From an archaeon RBG_16_50_20 (GTDB lineage: Archaea > Thermoproteota > Bathyarchaeia > 40CM-2-53-6): a DNA stretch of 47,265 nt. The stretch is taken from NCBI GenBank assembly GCA_001768965.1, contig MEMY01000047.1, positions 141 to 47,405 of the forward strand. The letters are read 5' to 3'. Both the position numbers and the translations under genes were made by a program. Of this stretch, positions 1 to 8,212 are shown in pieces. The notes under the pieces are model-generated. The model was not told the DNA's origin. It made no database searches and saw only the letters and a list, made by a program, of their open reading frames with translations. Position 1 is the first letter of the stretch; the number at the start of each line of letters is the position of its first letter.

Positions 1-99
1 ATACAAACTGTGGTCTGCGAACTGGCAATTGCAATAAGATAGTTCGCGAACCAAAGCAATTTTTCAGGAAGCATTACAAAAGGTCAACGTGACACGGAG

Positions 100-411
100 A
101 TGAGCACGGAGATGATGGCAGCTTGGAAATTTCTCTGGGCAATATTCCTCACGTCAACAACCTTCGTTTTTGGCTTTATGTTAACGTACAATTGGCCCTA
201 TTTCTTCTTGGGCATCATAGATGTCGGCTGGATTCGGTCGAATGCAATTTGGTTTGCGCTAGTTGCGCTTGTTGTGGACCCAATTCTCTATATGATTTCA
301 AGACCAAGCCAGAGAGACACAAAGAGGCTAGTATTCTATGTCATCATTTTGACCGCATTCTTTGCCTTCCTCAACTTCATGGTTTACGCTGTTGTGAGTT
401 TGTTGGCATAA
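100..411 (+). CDS. Small three-helix membrane protein, unknown function
   Basis: This gene encodes 103 residues that I do not recognise. Three hydrophobic stretches (about residues 8-30, 46-64 and 76-101) predict an integral membrane protein with short polar loops; the loop after the second helix is basic (RPSQRDTKR). The start is uncertain: ATG codons lie at 100, 112 and 115, each close to a GGAG-like element (acggag), so translation may begin at 112 or 115. It is convergent with a possible small minus-strand ORF. Confidence that it is a real gene comes from the coherent transmembrane pattern. No function can be assigned. Confidence 0.6.
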   Translation: MSTEMMAAWKFLWAIFLTSTTFVFGFMLTYNWPYFFLGIIDVGWIRSNAIWFALVALVVDPILYMISRPSQRDTKRLVFYVIILTAFFAFLNFMVYAVVSLLA

Positions 412-448
412 GAAAGAGGCGAGGGGCTAGTGAGAAGGCTCGTCGTGT

Positions 449-586
449 TTAGGGGTCAAGACTTTGCTCAAGGTTGGTCTGAGTATTCTCGGGTATGTTC
501 TCTTTGCGTGTCCGCTTAGGTTCAATAGCAGATGTGGTTTCACTGGCGTTCTTGTAGGCTAGCTCAATGATTTCCTTAGATCTCAT
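449..586 (-). CDS. Possible 45-residue hydrophilic protein
   Basis: The gap before the HD gene holds a minus-strand ORF with ATG at 584-586 and TAA at 449-451. The predicted peptide begins MRSKEIIELAYKNASETT; it is highly charged, has no cysteine and no membrane segment, and its N-terminal third could form a helix. Codon choice looks like that of the neighbouring genes. The start is only 16 bp from the divergent start of the HD gene, so the two would have to share a very compact promoter. No homologue is recognised, and it may be a chance ORF. Confidence 0.3.
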   Translation of the reverse strand: MRSKEIIELAYKNASETTSAIEPKRTRKENIPENTQTNLEQSLDP

Positions 587-601
587 GGCGTCCGCTTCTG
601 A

Positions 602-1983
602 GTGAACTATGAAGGTCCAATTTCATTTGGACAAGCTGCTAGTTCATTAGGGCACAAGAACATAGACAACGCGCTACACCGAGCTGAGGTCCATTTGTCT
701 GGAAAAACATCGGGCCAGGCGTATTGGGGTTTCATCAAGGATCCGATATACGGTTACATCCGCTTGACGGAAGTGGAGAAGAACGTTATCGATACGCTCG
801 CTGTTCAGAGATTGCGTAGGATAAGGCAGTTAGCTGGAGCGGAATACGTGTACCCCGCAGCCAACCACACACGATTCGAGCACGTTCTCGGACAATGTAC
901 CTCGCCGGAGTCGTTGCTGAAAACCTCCCTGCTAATCTCTCCTCCGAGGAGAGACAGAAGGTTCGTTTGGCGGCTCTATTGCACGATGTTGGGCACGCGC
1001 CTTTCTCGCATCTTTTCGAACCGCTGCTGGTGAAGTATCTGAATCGCAATCATGAAGACATGTCAAGCTGGATTATCGCTGAGTCTCAATTGGCAGACGT
1101 AATTAGCGCTGAGGGGTTCGATCCGAAAGAGCTGAGTGGGCTCGCCGCTGGGCGGCTCTCAAAATCGGAGAAACCGTTCCTCAGACAGATAATCAGCAGC
1201 TCCTTCGATGTCGACAAAATGGATTTCATTGTACGCGACTCCTACCATACAGGCGCAGGCTATGGCGCAATTGACGTGTTCAGGCTCATCTACACCATGG
1301 ACATACTCGATGGGAACTTAGCTGTGGACATTACGGCTCTTCCTAGTTTAGAGAGCCTGATTATCGCACGCCTCGAATCCTTTCGAGCCATATACTTCCA
1401 TCGAGCCTGCCGGGCCGTTCAGATGATGCTGCTCAAAGCATTGGACGCAGCCAAGGAAGATCTGGAGATACTCCGGATCAAATCGCCCGATGAATATCTG
1501 GAATGGGACGATTACATTGTCTGGTCTAAACTTATGAAAAATCAAGCATCGCGCGAGATCATGAAATCACTCTCAGAACGAAAACTCATCAAATGCGCCT
1601 ATGAGAAAACATTCTTCGCAAAGGATGAACTTCTATCGAGCGTATTCACCAACGAAAACGTCAGATTGAAGCTGGAACAGGAAATTGCTGCAAAGGCCAA
1701 AGTCCCCGTGGCGGACGTTGGAATCGATCTGCCTTCGTTACCATCAATTCCGTATCATTACGCACTGCAAATTGGTGCCACGGACATACCGATCTTCTCA
1801 AAGACTCGTTCAGGAGAGAAGGTGCCACAGAAAATCACTGAGCTCTCCAAGGTTGTTGAAGAGCTAAGGCTCTTCTTGAACATAATCCGAGTCTATACGA
1901 AGGAATCGTACCGAGAGCCGGTGGCGGAAGCCGCTACGAGAGTTCTTGGTGAATCGCCACTTTCAAATGTTCTTTCCTATTGA
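602..1983 (+). CDS. HD-domain (SAMHD1/YdhJ-like) phosphohydrolase, split by a -1 frameshift
   Basis: This is a metal-dependent HD-superfamily phosphohydrolase of the SAMHD1-like group, which typically hydrolyses dNTPs or related nucleotides. Visible motifs in order are KDPIYGYIRL, QRLRRIRQL, TRFEH (first metal His), LLHDVGHAPFSH (the HD pair) and DVDKMDFIVRDSYHTG (the last metal Asp). The N-terminal part reads from GTG 602, since a stop lies immediately upstream in frame. It continues to about 892, and the remainder is in another frame from about 895. Adding one base near 892-893 would join them as ...EHVLG-T-MYLAG..., the normal sequence for this family. The rest of the protein is well preserved, so this is either a very recent mutation or a sequencing error. 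The 3' end overlaps the convergent minus-strand gene by 21 bp. Confidence 0.85.
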
Positions 1984-2346
1984 GTAGTTGAAGCGCGGCT
2001 GATTTGTTTCTGTTTGCGCCGTCACGGATACCTTGTCGAGTAGCTTTGCATAAGTGCGAAGAGCCTCCGTCTCGTCAAGCTCGGTAAAAAGCGACACCAA
2101 GGCCATTTTTCCGGACCTGCCGGCCAGTCTTTCCGCGAGGGCTCTAGTGGTCATCATATATTTTCCTCCTATGAGTACAGATGAACGTCCCGCAGCCACT
2201 TCGCCTGTCCCAGGCATCGCTATGGCAACTGTTCCCATTCGAACTCTGTCTTCGAAGAAGAAGGCCACGATCGCGTTCTCTAACTGAATGTAGTTGATTT
2301 TGAAGAATCGCGAGTTAACTTCCAGCTTCTCTTCCATCATATCCAT
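1963..2346 (-). CDS. Conserved-looking small protein, possibly PAC3/PAC4-like
   Basis: The 127-residue product is not firmly recognised. It alternates beta-like stretches (NAIVAFFFEDRVRMGTVAIA, then SSVLIGGK) with a helix (TTRALAERLAGRSGKMALVS) and ends in a further amphipathic helix. That order resembles the fold of eukaryotic proteasome chaperones PAC3/PAC4 (strand, RxGT turn, strand, glycine loop, helix), but this is a weak impression and not a demonstrated homology. It starts at ATG 2346 and converges on the HD gene. Upstream, TTAACT (2381-2386) lies about 35-40 bp before the start, consistent with a leaderless transcript. Confidence 0.6.
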   Translation of the reverse strand: MDMMEEKLEVNSRFFKINYIQLENAIVAFFFEDRVRMGTVAIAMPGTGEVAAGRSSVLIGGKYMMTTRALAERLAGRSGKMALVSLFTELDETEALRTYAKLLDKVSVTAQTETNQPRFNYSIGKNI

Positions 2347-2372
2347 GAAGATCTACACTTCGTGGCACAGAA

Positions 2373-2392
2373 GGGGTTAGTTAACTCGCCCC
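2373..2392. promoter_or_regulatory. Imperfect inverted repeat over a putative promoter
   Basis: A 20-bp element with GGGG and CCCC ends and a GTTAAC centre is symmetric at 16 of 20 positions. It lies in the 154-bp divergent intergenic region and overlaps the likely TATA element of the minus-strand gene starting at 2346. It could be an operator. No regulator is known. Confidence 0.3.
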
Positions 2393-2500
2393 TATGTGGC
2401 GTATGAAATTGCTTTGTCTTGGTTGGTTTGCATGGTCGTTCGGACTGGTTTTTTGATGTAGTAGTGCAATACATCTTATCATCATAATCTGCGCAGCCTC

Positions 2501-3106
2501 ATGTATCTCACGAGGCTCCATGGCTTGGCAATGCTACCCGAGGACATGAAACACCTCATCAACCTAGACGAGAAGGTAGCATGGGTCGTGCGAGGAAGCG
2601 AGACAGTAGTCGTGAGCGACCAGCGCATTATCATACGCAAATCCGGCGGTTTGGGTCTGAAAAAGAGCTTCGTGGATTATCCGTACTCAAACATGGTAAA
2701 CATCAAACTCGACCGAGGGGTCCGGAAGGCGAGCATCGAGATTCTAATGCGGTCTGGAGTTCAAAGCATAAAGATCGCAAGCCTAACGAAACGGGATGCC
2801 TACCAATTGCACAGGATTCTTCGCGAAAACATAATCCGCGGCTCATCATCGCAGGCTGGACAGCCATTTCCTGTGATTATCCAGAGCCCAGTAAGGTCAA
2901 TGGAGAAAGGAAAGGATGATGGACAGCAAGAATGCAAGAAATGCGGACGACCGGTTTCAGCCGACTTCGCGCTCTGCCCGTTTTGCAGGTATGCATTGAA
3001 AATCGAATGCCCAGAGTGTGGGAAGCAGATTGATAGAAAATTCAAGCTCTGCCCGTACTGCGGAGAAGACCTCTCTTATCTCGACGAGATAGACTTGGAA
3101 CTCTAA
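2501..3106 (+). CDS. PH-like domain protein with C-terminal double zinc ribbon
   Basis: The 201-residue product has two parts. Residues about 15-110 resemble bacterial/archaeal PH-like domains (YokE/bPH type): LDEKVAWVVRGSETVVVSDQ, then a short strand, YPYSNMVNIKL and a closing helix. Residues about 145-187 contain two CxxC...CxxC zinc ribbons (CKKCGRP..CPFC; CPECGKQ..CPYC). Such proteins are usually soluble adaptors of unknown role. The start may be ATG 2501 or ATG 2531 (MLPEDMKH). The longer form adds ten residues outside the recognisable domain. The next gene follows 54 bp downstream on the same strand. Confidence 0.75.
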   Translation: MYLTRLHGLAMLPEDMKHLINLDEKVAWVVRGSETVVVSDQRIIIRKSGGLGLKKSFVDYPYSNMVNIKLDRGVRKASIEILMRSGVQSIKIASLTKRDAYQLHRILRENIIRGSSSQAGQPFPVIIQSPVRSMEKGKDDGQQECKKCGRPVSADFALCPFCRYALKIECPECGKQIDRKFKLCPYCGEDLSYLDEIDLEL

Positions 3107-3160
3107 CGACAGGTACCCATTTCCCCAAATACCTGAGCCAGCACAACTCAGCCGAGAGCG

Positions 3161-3853
3161 TTGAGGATCGCGGTCGTATCCGATATCCATTCCAACCTCG
3201 ACGCATTCGAGGTGGTTATCAAGAATCTGCCAGCGTATGACAAGCTCATCTGCCTCGGGGACATTGTCGGATATGGACCACAACCAAACGAAGTAGTTGA
3301 ACGACTCAGACAGCTCCGACCGACGACTGTCCTCCTGGGAAATCATGACCACGCAGTTGCAACTGGTGATGTAAGCGACTTCTCCCAACATGCTGCCGTG
3401 GCCGTGCAATGGACAAGGAAGTGTATCAGCCAAGCCAACCTTGTCTACCTTTCCCATCTGCAAGCCTCTGCGAGGATGGAATTTGGTGGCACGAGTCTTG
3501 GGCTGTATCACGGAAGTCCAAGTGATCCGCTTGCAGAGTACATATTTCCCGGGCTACCCGCGACTTCGGCAAGGAGGCTAATCCGTGAAAGTGGCGCTCG
3601 ATTAGTCCTCTTGGGACACACTCACGTGCCTATGCTCTACTCCTTCGAGGACGAACTGCTCGGAAACCCAGGAAGCGTAGGCCAGCCAAGGGACGGAGAT
3701 CCACGAGCAAGCTTCGCAATTCTTACGCTAACCAAGGAGAAGTTCTCCTTTGACATAACACGATTGGAGTATAACATAGATTCAGTAGCGCAGAAGATCC
3801 GTCACGCTGGTCTCCCAGAGTTTTTGGCAGAGAGACTATACACGGGCAAGTGA
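3161..3853 (+). CDS. Calcineurin-like metallophosphoesterase (YfcE/MJ0936 type)
   Basis: This is a 230-residue cytosolic phosphodiesterase or phosphatase of the compact YfcE-like family, using two metal ions. All the metal motifs are present: SDIHSN (D8, H10), GDIVGYG (D34), GNHDHA (N61, H62, D63), YHGS near residue 118 and GHTHVP near residue 152. Length is normal for the family. The start is TTG at 3161, which gives an N-terminus (MRIAVVSD) that begins directly with the first strand. The physiological substrate cannot be told from sequence. Confidence 0.9.
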   Translation: MRIAVVSDIHSNLDAFEVVIKNLPAYDKLICLGDIVGYGPQPNEVVERLRQLRPTTVLLGNHDHAVATGDVSDFSQHAAVAVQWTRKCISQANLVYLSHLQASARMEFGGTSLGLYHGSPSDPLAEYIFPGLPATSARRLIRESGARLVLLGHTHVPMLYSFEDELLGNPGSVGQPRDGDPRASFAILTLTKEKFSFDITRLEYNIDSVAQKIRHAGLPEFLAERLYTGK

Positions 3854-3896
3854 AACGCGCTTCAATGTATGGTTATGTTGATTTCGTGAGGAATTC

Positions 3897-3903
3897 TTTT
3901 AAG
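3897..3903 (+). promoter_or_regulatory. Putative TATA box of the lysC-asd-aro operon
   Basis: TTTTAAG in the gap upstream of lysC is the only good TATA-like element there. It predicts initiation near 3926-3930, just before the annotated GTG start of lysC at 3957. This would drive the whole plus-strand aromatic block, which has no later gap large enough for an obvious promoter. Confidence 0.45.
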
Positions 3904-3955
3904 TCGCCTCAAAGGGATGCGCTGAGCTACTGAGGGTTGCCACGTGAAACAAATC

Positions 3956-3994
3956 GGTGGTCGAATTTTCGGTGGTCACATTTATGGTGATCAC
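3956..3994 (+). repeat. Three 15-bp-spaced GGTGGTC-like repeats at the lysC start
   Basis: The core GGTGGTC occurs at 3956 and 3971, and a variant GGTGATC at 3986, spaced exactly 15 bp apart. The last copy contains the perfect palindrome GTGATCAC (3987-3994). The array lies between the predicted transcription start and the conserved part of lysC. It could be a set of operator half-sites, or it could be coding, as a five-residue repeat if lysC starts at 3957. Confidence 0.5.
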
Positions 3995-5324
3995 TACTGG
4001 CTCTCTCAAACCGCACTCTATACCAACTAGTCTCTCCAGTTCTACAATAGTGCAAGCGACCGCGAAGTTGGAGTCAAGGCACCCAGTCGAGCAGAAGAAC
4101 AGACGGATCGTTGTAAAATTCGGCGGCTCCAGCCTCTCTGATAGAGATCGAATCGCTCAAGCAGCCAAGCTAATCTCAAAAGAGAACAGGAAAGGGACGA
4201 AGCTCGTCGTAGTCGTGTCTGCCATCGGCAAGATGACAGACCAGTTGATCGGTTTGGTGAACCACAACTCCGGAAAAGCACCTGACAAAACGGATCTCGA
4301 CGACGTTCTTGCGATGGGTGAGAGAACAAGCGTGAGGGTTTTCGCCACTGCTTTGAAAGCTGAAGGCCTTGAAACAAAATACTTTGATCCGTCAGAGGAT
4401 AAGTGGCCGATCATAACGGATGATCAGTTTTCCAATGCCAACCCCATCCTAGAGTTATGCATCCAAAAGATTCGTGAGCATATCGTCCCTCTGCTCGATT
4501 GGGGGACCATACCAGTTATCGCTGGTTTCGTTGGCAAGTCGACCAACGGCAAAGTAAGCACAATAGGACGAGGGGGAAGCGACACAACCGCCTTCATAAT
4601 AGCAAGCGCCATCGGGGCCGACGAGGTGGTTCTGGTGACCGATGAAGACGGTATCCTATCTGCAGATCCGAAATACGTTCCAAATGCTAGGAAGCTCGAC
4701 CGAATCGATGTAAGCACTCTCATCGGCCTTGCTGATTCAGGAACAAAATTCATTCACCGGAAAGCACTCCGATACAAGGATCCCGACATACCAGTACGTG
4801 TAATCAGTAACCGGAAAGACGACTTGGAAGCCGACGGCACAGTGATCACGGGAGGCATATCAAGCGAAATCGAGGTCATCTTCGCCAGTACGGCTCAGTC
4901 AATGGCTATCACTGTAGCTGGAAAAGGTATATCCGAAAATCCGGATGTTCTAGCGAACTTGCTCAAAGCAGTCAGGAATCACTCAACTCTGAATGGTCTG
5001 TCTGCGAATTTCGATTCCATCATCTTCTATGTACCAGAAACGGCATCAAACGCGCTTCTCGGCTCAGTTCACGACGTCATTACGGAGCATGGGGAAGCGC
5101 TGGCGATGGCGATTCAGCCAAACTTAGCGTTCTTGAAGGTCAAGGGCGTCGGATTGGAGGATACGCCGGGGATTATCGGCCGAATCTCAACTCGACTGCG
5201 AGATAATGGGATCAATATCTACGGAATGTTGACCCTGGCATCGAGTATTCTGGTATTCGTCTCTTGGGAAGAAAAGGAACTTGCAATGGATTTAATGAAG
5301 CAAGTTGTTCGAGGTCAGTTGTAG
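3957..5324 (+). CDS. lysC: Aspartate kinase
   Basis: Phosphorylates L-aspartate to aspartyl-4-phosphate, the first step toward threonine, methionine, lysine and, in this organism, aromatic amino acids through aspartate semialdehyde. The kinase domain begins with VVKFGGSS (residues 52-59), followed by VVSAIGKMTD, GRGGSDTTA and VTDEDGILSADP. The last 140 residues carry two ACT-type regulatory domains (TVAGKGISENPDVL...; KVKGVGLEDTPGIIGRIS), so feedback inhibition is likely. The first 50 residues precede the family's normal start and include the 15-bp repeat. Alternative starts are ATG 3984, GTG 4050 and TTG 4068. It is followed immediately by asd. Confidence 0.95.
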   Translation: MVEFSVVTFMVITTGSLKPHSIPTSLSSSTIVQATAKLESRHPVEQKNRRIVVKFGGSSLSDRDRIAQAAKLISKENRKGTKLVVVVSAIGKMTDQLIGLVNHNSGKAPDKTDLDDVLAMGERTSVRVFATALKAEGLETKYFDPSEDKWPIITDDQFSNANPILELCIQKIREHIVPLLDWGTIPVIAGFVGKSTNGKVSTIGRGGSDTTAFIIASAIGADEVVLVTDEDGILSADPKYVPNARKLDRIDVSTLIGLADSGTKFIHRKALRYKDPDIPVRVISNRKDDLEADGTVITGGISSEIEVIFASTAQSMAITVAGKGISENPDVLANLLKAVRNHSTLNGLSANFDSIIFYVPETASNALLGSVHDVITEHGEALAMAIQPNLAFLKVKGVGLEDTPGIIGRISTRLRDNGINIYGMLTLASSILVFVSWEEKELAMDLMKQVVRGQL

Positions 5325-5325
5325 G

Positions 5326-6357
5326 ATGAAAGCCGCGATTCTTGGCGCAACAGGACTAGTGGGGCAACGTTTTGTTCAGTTACTAAACGGCCATTCCTGG
5401 TTCGAGATTTCGGCAGTGACCGGATCCGAAAGGAGGGCCGGAATGATCTACGGTGAGGCTGTGAATTGGCGAATGGAGACGAATCTCAAGCACGAGGTCG
5501 CAGAATTGACGGTTCAGCCTTCGGATCCGAGAGATATCGATGCTGATGTTGTGTTCTCCGCCCTGCCAGCAGACCAGGCACTCAAGGTCGAGGAGGATTT
5601 CGCAAAGGCAGGTTTCGCAGTAGTGAGCAATGCATCTGCTCACAGAATGGAGTCCGATGTCCCACTAATGAACCCCGAAGCCAACTTCAATCATCTAACA
5701 TTGATCGATGAACAGAGGAGAAAACGGAAATGGGACGGAGCTCTTGTAACGAACCCAAACTGTACCACAGCAGTTCTTACGTTATCTCTCAAACCAATTT
5801 CCAACACGTTCGGTTTGAAGAATGTGATAATGTCCTCAATGCAGGCAGTGTCGGGCGCAGGGTATCCAGGCGTCGCATCTCTCGACATTATTGACAACAT
5901 AATCCCCTTCATTAGAGATGAAGAGGAGAAGGTGCAGCGTGAAACCAAGAAGATCCTAGGTTCCATTGGAAAACCTGCAGACTTCAATGTTTCAGCCAGC
6001 TGCCACCGTGTCCCAGTCATAGACGGTCATACCGAAGCCGTTTTCGTTCAAACAGAAGAAGCTGCGACTCCCGAAGACGTCGCCAAGTGCATGAGCGAAT
6101 TCACAGCCGAACCACAGAAGTTGAAACTACCGTCAGCGCCGGAAAGACCAGTCGTCCTCAAGCAGGAGCAGGATAGGCCCCAGTCTCGTTTTGACAGAAC
6201 CGAAGGCCTCGGGATGTCTGTGGTTGTAGGCAGAGTGCGCAACGACCCTGTGTTCAATGGGGTCAAGTACATTGCCCTGGGTCACAACACAATTCGTGGA
6301 GCCGCCGGTTGCGCCGTTCTCATCGCCGAGTCGATGAAGGCGCAGGGTTATCTTTGA
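5326..6357 (+). CDS. asd: Aspartate-semialdehyde dehydrogenase (archaeal/fungal type)
   Basis: Reduces aspartyl phosphate with NADPH to L-aspartate 4-semialdehyde. The 343-residue product shows the nucleotide-binding GATGLVG at 7-13, the catalytic cysteine in NPNCTT (C146) and a CHRVPVIDGHTEAV segment with the acid/base histidine. The spacing is that of the archaeal/fungal subfamily. The ATG at 5326 is one base after the lysC stop, indicating translational coupling. In archaea using the alternative shikimate entry, the product is a direct substrate of the enzyme encoded next, so this gene feeds both the aspartate family and the aromatic route. Confidence 0.96.
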   Translation: MKAAILGATGLVGQRFVQLLNGHSWFEISAVTGSERRAGMIYGEAVNWRMETNLKHEVAELTVQPSDPRDIDADVVFSALPADQALKVEEDFAKAGFAVVSNASAHRMESDVPLMNPEANFNHLTLIDEQRRKRKWDGALVTNPNCTTAVLTLSLKPISNTFGLKNVIMSSMQAVSGAGYPGVASLDIIDNIIPFIRDEEEKVQRETKKILGSIGKPADFNVSASCHRVPVIDGHTEAVFVQTEEAATPEDVAKCMSEFTAEPQKLKLPSAPERPVVLKQEQDRPQSRFDRTEGLGMSVVVGRVRNDPVFNGVKYIALGHNTIRGAAGCAVLIAESMKAQGYL

Positions 6358-6368
6358 TGGTGATCTAA

Positions 6369-7157
6369 ATGGAATCAGGCAAAACGAGAAGACTGCGAAG
6401 GCTCTTCAAGGGCGATTCGAAGACCTTCATCATAGCAATGGATCACGGCGTAACATTAGGGCCAGTTCAAGGCCTAGAGGACATGCAGCAAGCGGTGAAT
6501 TATGTTGTGAAGGGTGGGGCTGACGCGGTACTAGTACACAAGGGCATCGCCAAACATGTGAATGCTGGAAATGCGGGGTTGATAATTCACGTCTCAGCCT
6601 CAACCAAACTTGGAGGAAGCCCCAACCTAAAGGTGGGCGTCTGCACACTCGAGGAGGCGATCAGACTGGGCGCTGATGCTGTCTCAGCTCACATAAACAT
6701 CGGAACCGAACACGAGGACAAGATGCTCGAACTCTTGGGGAGCCTTTCGGAAGAATGCGACTCTTTTGGCATACCACTGTTAGCCATGATGTATCCTCGA
6801 GGACCAAACATCAAGAATGAGCATGAACTCGAAGTCGTCTCGCATGCAGCTAGGATCGGAGCTGAACTCGGCGCTGACATAGTGAAGACTGTTTACACCG
6901 GCGAGCTCGAAAGCTTTCGGAAAGTAGTCCGGAGTTGCCCGGTACCCGTTGTGGTTGCGGGCGGGCCGAGAATGAAGACTGATTCGGAGGTACTGGAACT
7001 CGCCGAATGTTCTCTCAAGGCCGGCGCCGCAGGATTATCCTTTGGACGAAACGTCTTCCAGCACACGAGCCCAGAGAGGATAAGCCGTGCGTTGGCCGCG
7101 ATAGTCCATGAGGGCGCGACAGCTCAAGACGCTATGAAGGTGCTGGGATCCTCATGA
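6369..7157 (+). CDS. aroA': 2-amino-3,7-dideoxy-D-threo-hept-6-ulosonate synthase
   Basis: A class I aldolase of the DhnA/MJ0400 type. In the archaeal pathway this family condenses aspartate semialdehyde with 6-deoxy-5-ketofructose 1-phosphate, replacing DAHP synthase. The 262-residue product contains AMDHGV (D25, H26), MYPRGP (Y142) and the Schiff-base lysine in DIVKTVYTG (K173). Plain class I fructose-bisphosphate aldolase has the same motifs, so identity rests on the neighbour aroB' and on asd just upstream. The stop overlaps the start of aroB' (ATGATGA). Confidence 0.92.
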   Translation: MESGKTRRLRRLFKGDSKTFIIAMDHGVTLGPVQGLEDMQQAVNYVVKGGADAVLVHKGIAKHVNAGNAGLIIHVSASTKLGGSPNLKVGVCTLEEAIRLGADAVSAHINIGTEHEDKMLELLGSLSEECDSFGIPLLAMMYPRGPNIKNEHELEVVSHAARIGAELGADIVKTVYTGELESFRKVVRSCPVPVVVAGGPRMKTDSEVLELAECSLKAGAAGLSFGRNVFQHTSPERISRALAAIVHEGATAQDAMKVLGSS

Positions 7158-8212
7158 TGAAACAGTTCTGGATTCGTCTCGATCCCAAATCGACCCCCGA
7201 ATCCAAAGCGGACCTACTCAACAAAGCCCAGCAACATTGCAATGTGGCCCTTCTCTATCCTCAGGATCTGCCGCTCGTTTCAAACTTGAAGTTGAAAAGC
7301 GCATCCACTGATGCTCGGGCAGATATCGTGATATCAACCGATCTTCGACCTGGTCGGGTTGTTTCAGGAAACATTGCTGCGGAGGTTGTCGTGAAGGAGA
7401 GCTCCGATGAGCAAAAAGCCGTTGAGTTGGCAGAGCTGGGAATTAGATACCTCATAATTCACTGTCCCGATTGGAAGGTCATACCACTCGAAAACCTCAT
7501 CGCGAAAACCCGAAACAAGACAATGTTGCTCGCGGATGTCTCTACCGTATCTGATGCGAAGGTCGCACTCCAAACCCTGGAACTCGGTGTAGACGGTGTA
7601 GTCTTTGCTCCGAGTGTGCCGCAAGAAGTGGAAGACATGGGGGCACTTATGAGAAACAGCGAGCACCACATTGTTTTGCTCAAAACCAAAGTGGTCTTGG
7701 TGAAACCACTCGGCACTGGCGCCAGAGTGTGCGTCGACACATGCGAAATCATGGAACCAGGCGAAGGAATGCTTGTCGGTTCGCAGTCTTCGGGTCTTTT
7801 CCTCCTCGAAGCAGAGGTCCACAGGAACCCTCACGTAGAACCTCGCCCGTTCCGTGTAAATGCAGGACCGGTCTCTTCCTACGTTCTCACTCCTGGATTG
7901 AAAACGCGCTATCTATCCGAACTAAAAGCAGGCGACGAAGTCCTGATCATAAATCGCGCTGGAACCAGTAGAACAGGGCACATTGGTCGAGTGAAAATAG
8001 AGCGACGGCCCATGACGCTGGTCGAAACGGAGTTCAACAATCGTACCTTTTCAATCATAGTCCAGAATGCTGAGACAGTACGCTTGGTTTCAGAGAGCAT
8101 CTCAAAGTCCGTTTCGGAACTCAGACCAGGCGATGAAGTTCTCATTCGTGTTGAAGAAGGCGGCAGGCATTTCGGAACTCTGGTTGCCGATGAAATGGTG
8201 ATTGAGCGCTGA
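7154..8212 (+). CDS. aroB': 3-dehydroquinate synthase II
   Basis: Catalyses the NAD-dependent oxidative deamination and cyclisation of the amino-dideoxy-heptulosonate to 3-dehydroquinate; unrelated to bacterial AroB. The 352-residue product matches the archaeal MJ1249 family in length and in its segments (KVVLVKPLGTGARVCVDTC, EPGEGMLVGSQSSGLFLLEA and FRVNAGPVSSYVLTPG). Together with the preceding gene it defines the alternative entry to the shikimate pathway. Its TGA stop (8210-8212) overlaps the likely CTG start of aroD. Confidence 0.95.
   Translation: MMKQFWIRLDPKSTPESKADLLNKAQQHCNVALLYPQDLPLVSNLKLKSASTDARADIVISTDLRPGRVVSGNIAAEVVVKESSDEQKAVELAELGIRYLIIHCPDWKVIPLENLIAKTRNKTMLLADVSTVSDAKVALQTLELGVDGVVFAPSVPQEVEDMGALMRNSEHHIVLLKTKVVLVKPLGTGARVCVDTCEIMEPGEGMLVGSQSSGLFLLEAEVHRNPHVEPRPFRVNAGPVSSYVLTPGLKTRYLSELKAGDEVLIINRAGTSRTGHIGRVKIERRPMTLVETEFNNRTFSIIVQNAETVRLVSESISKSVSELRPGDEVLIRVEEGGRHFGTLVADEMVIER

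Noticed and set aside
2957..3511. 184-codon minus-strand ORF
   Set aside because: It lies antisense to the zinc-ribbon and phosphoesterase genes, both of which show full family motifs; its translation resembles no family.
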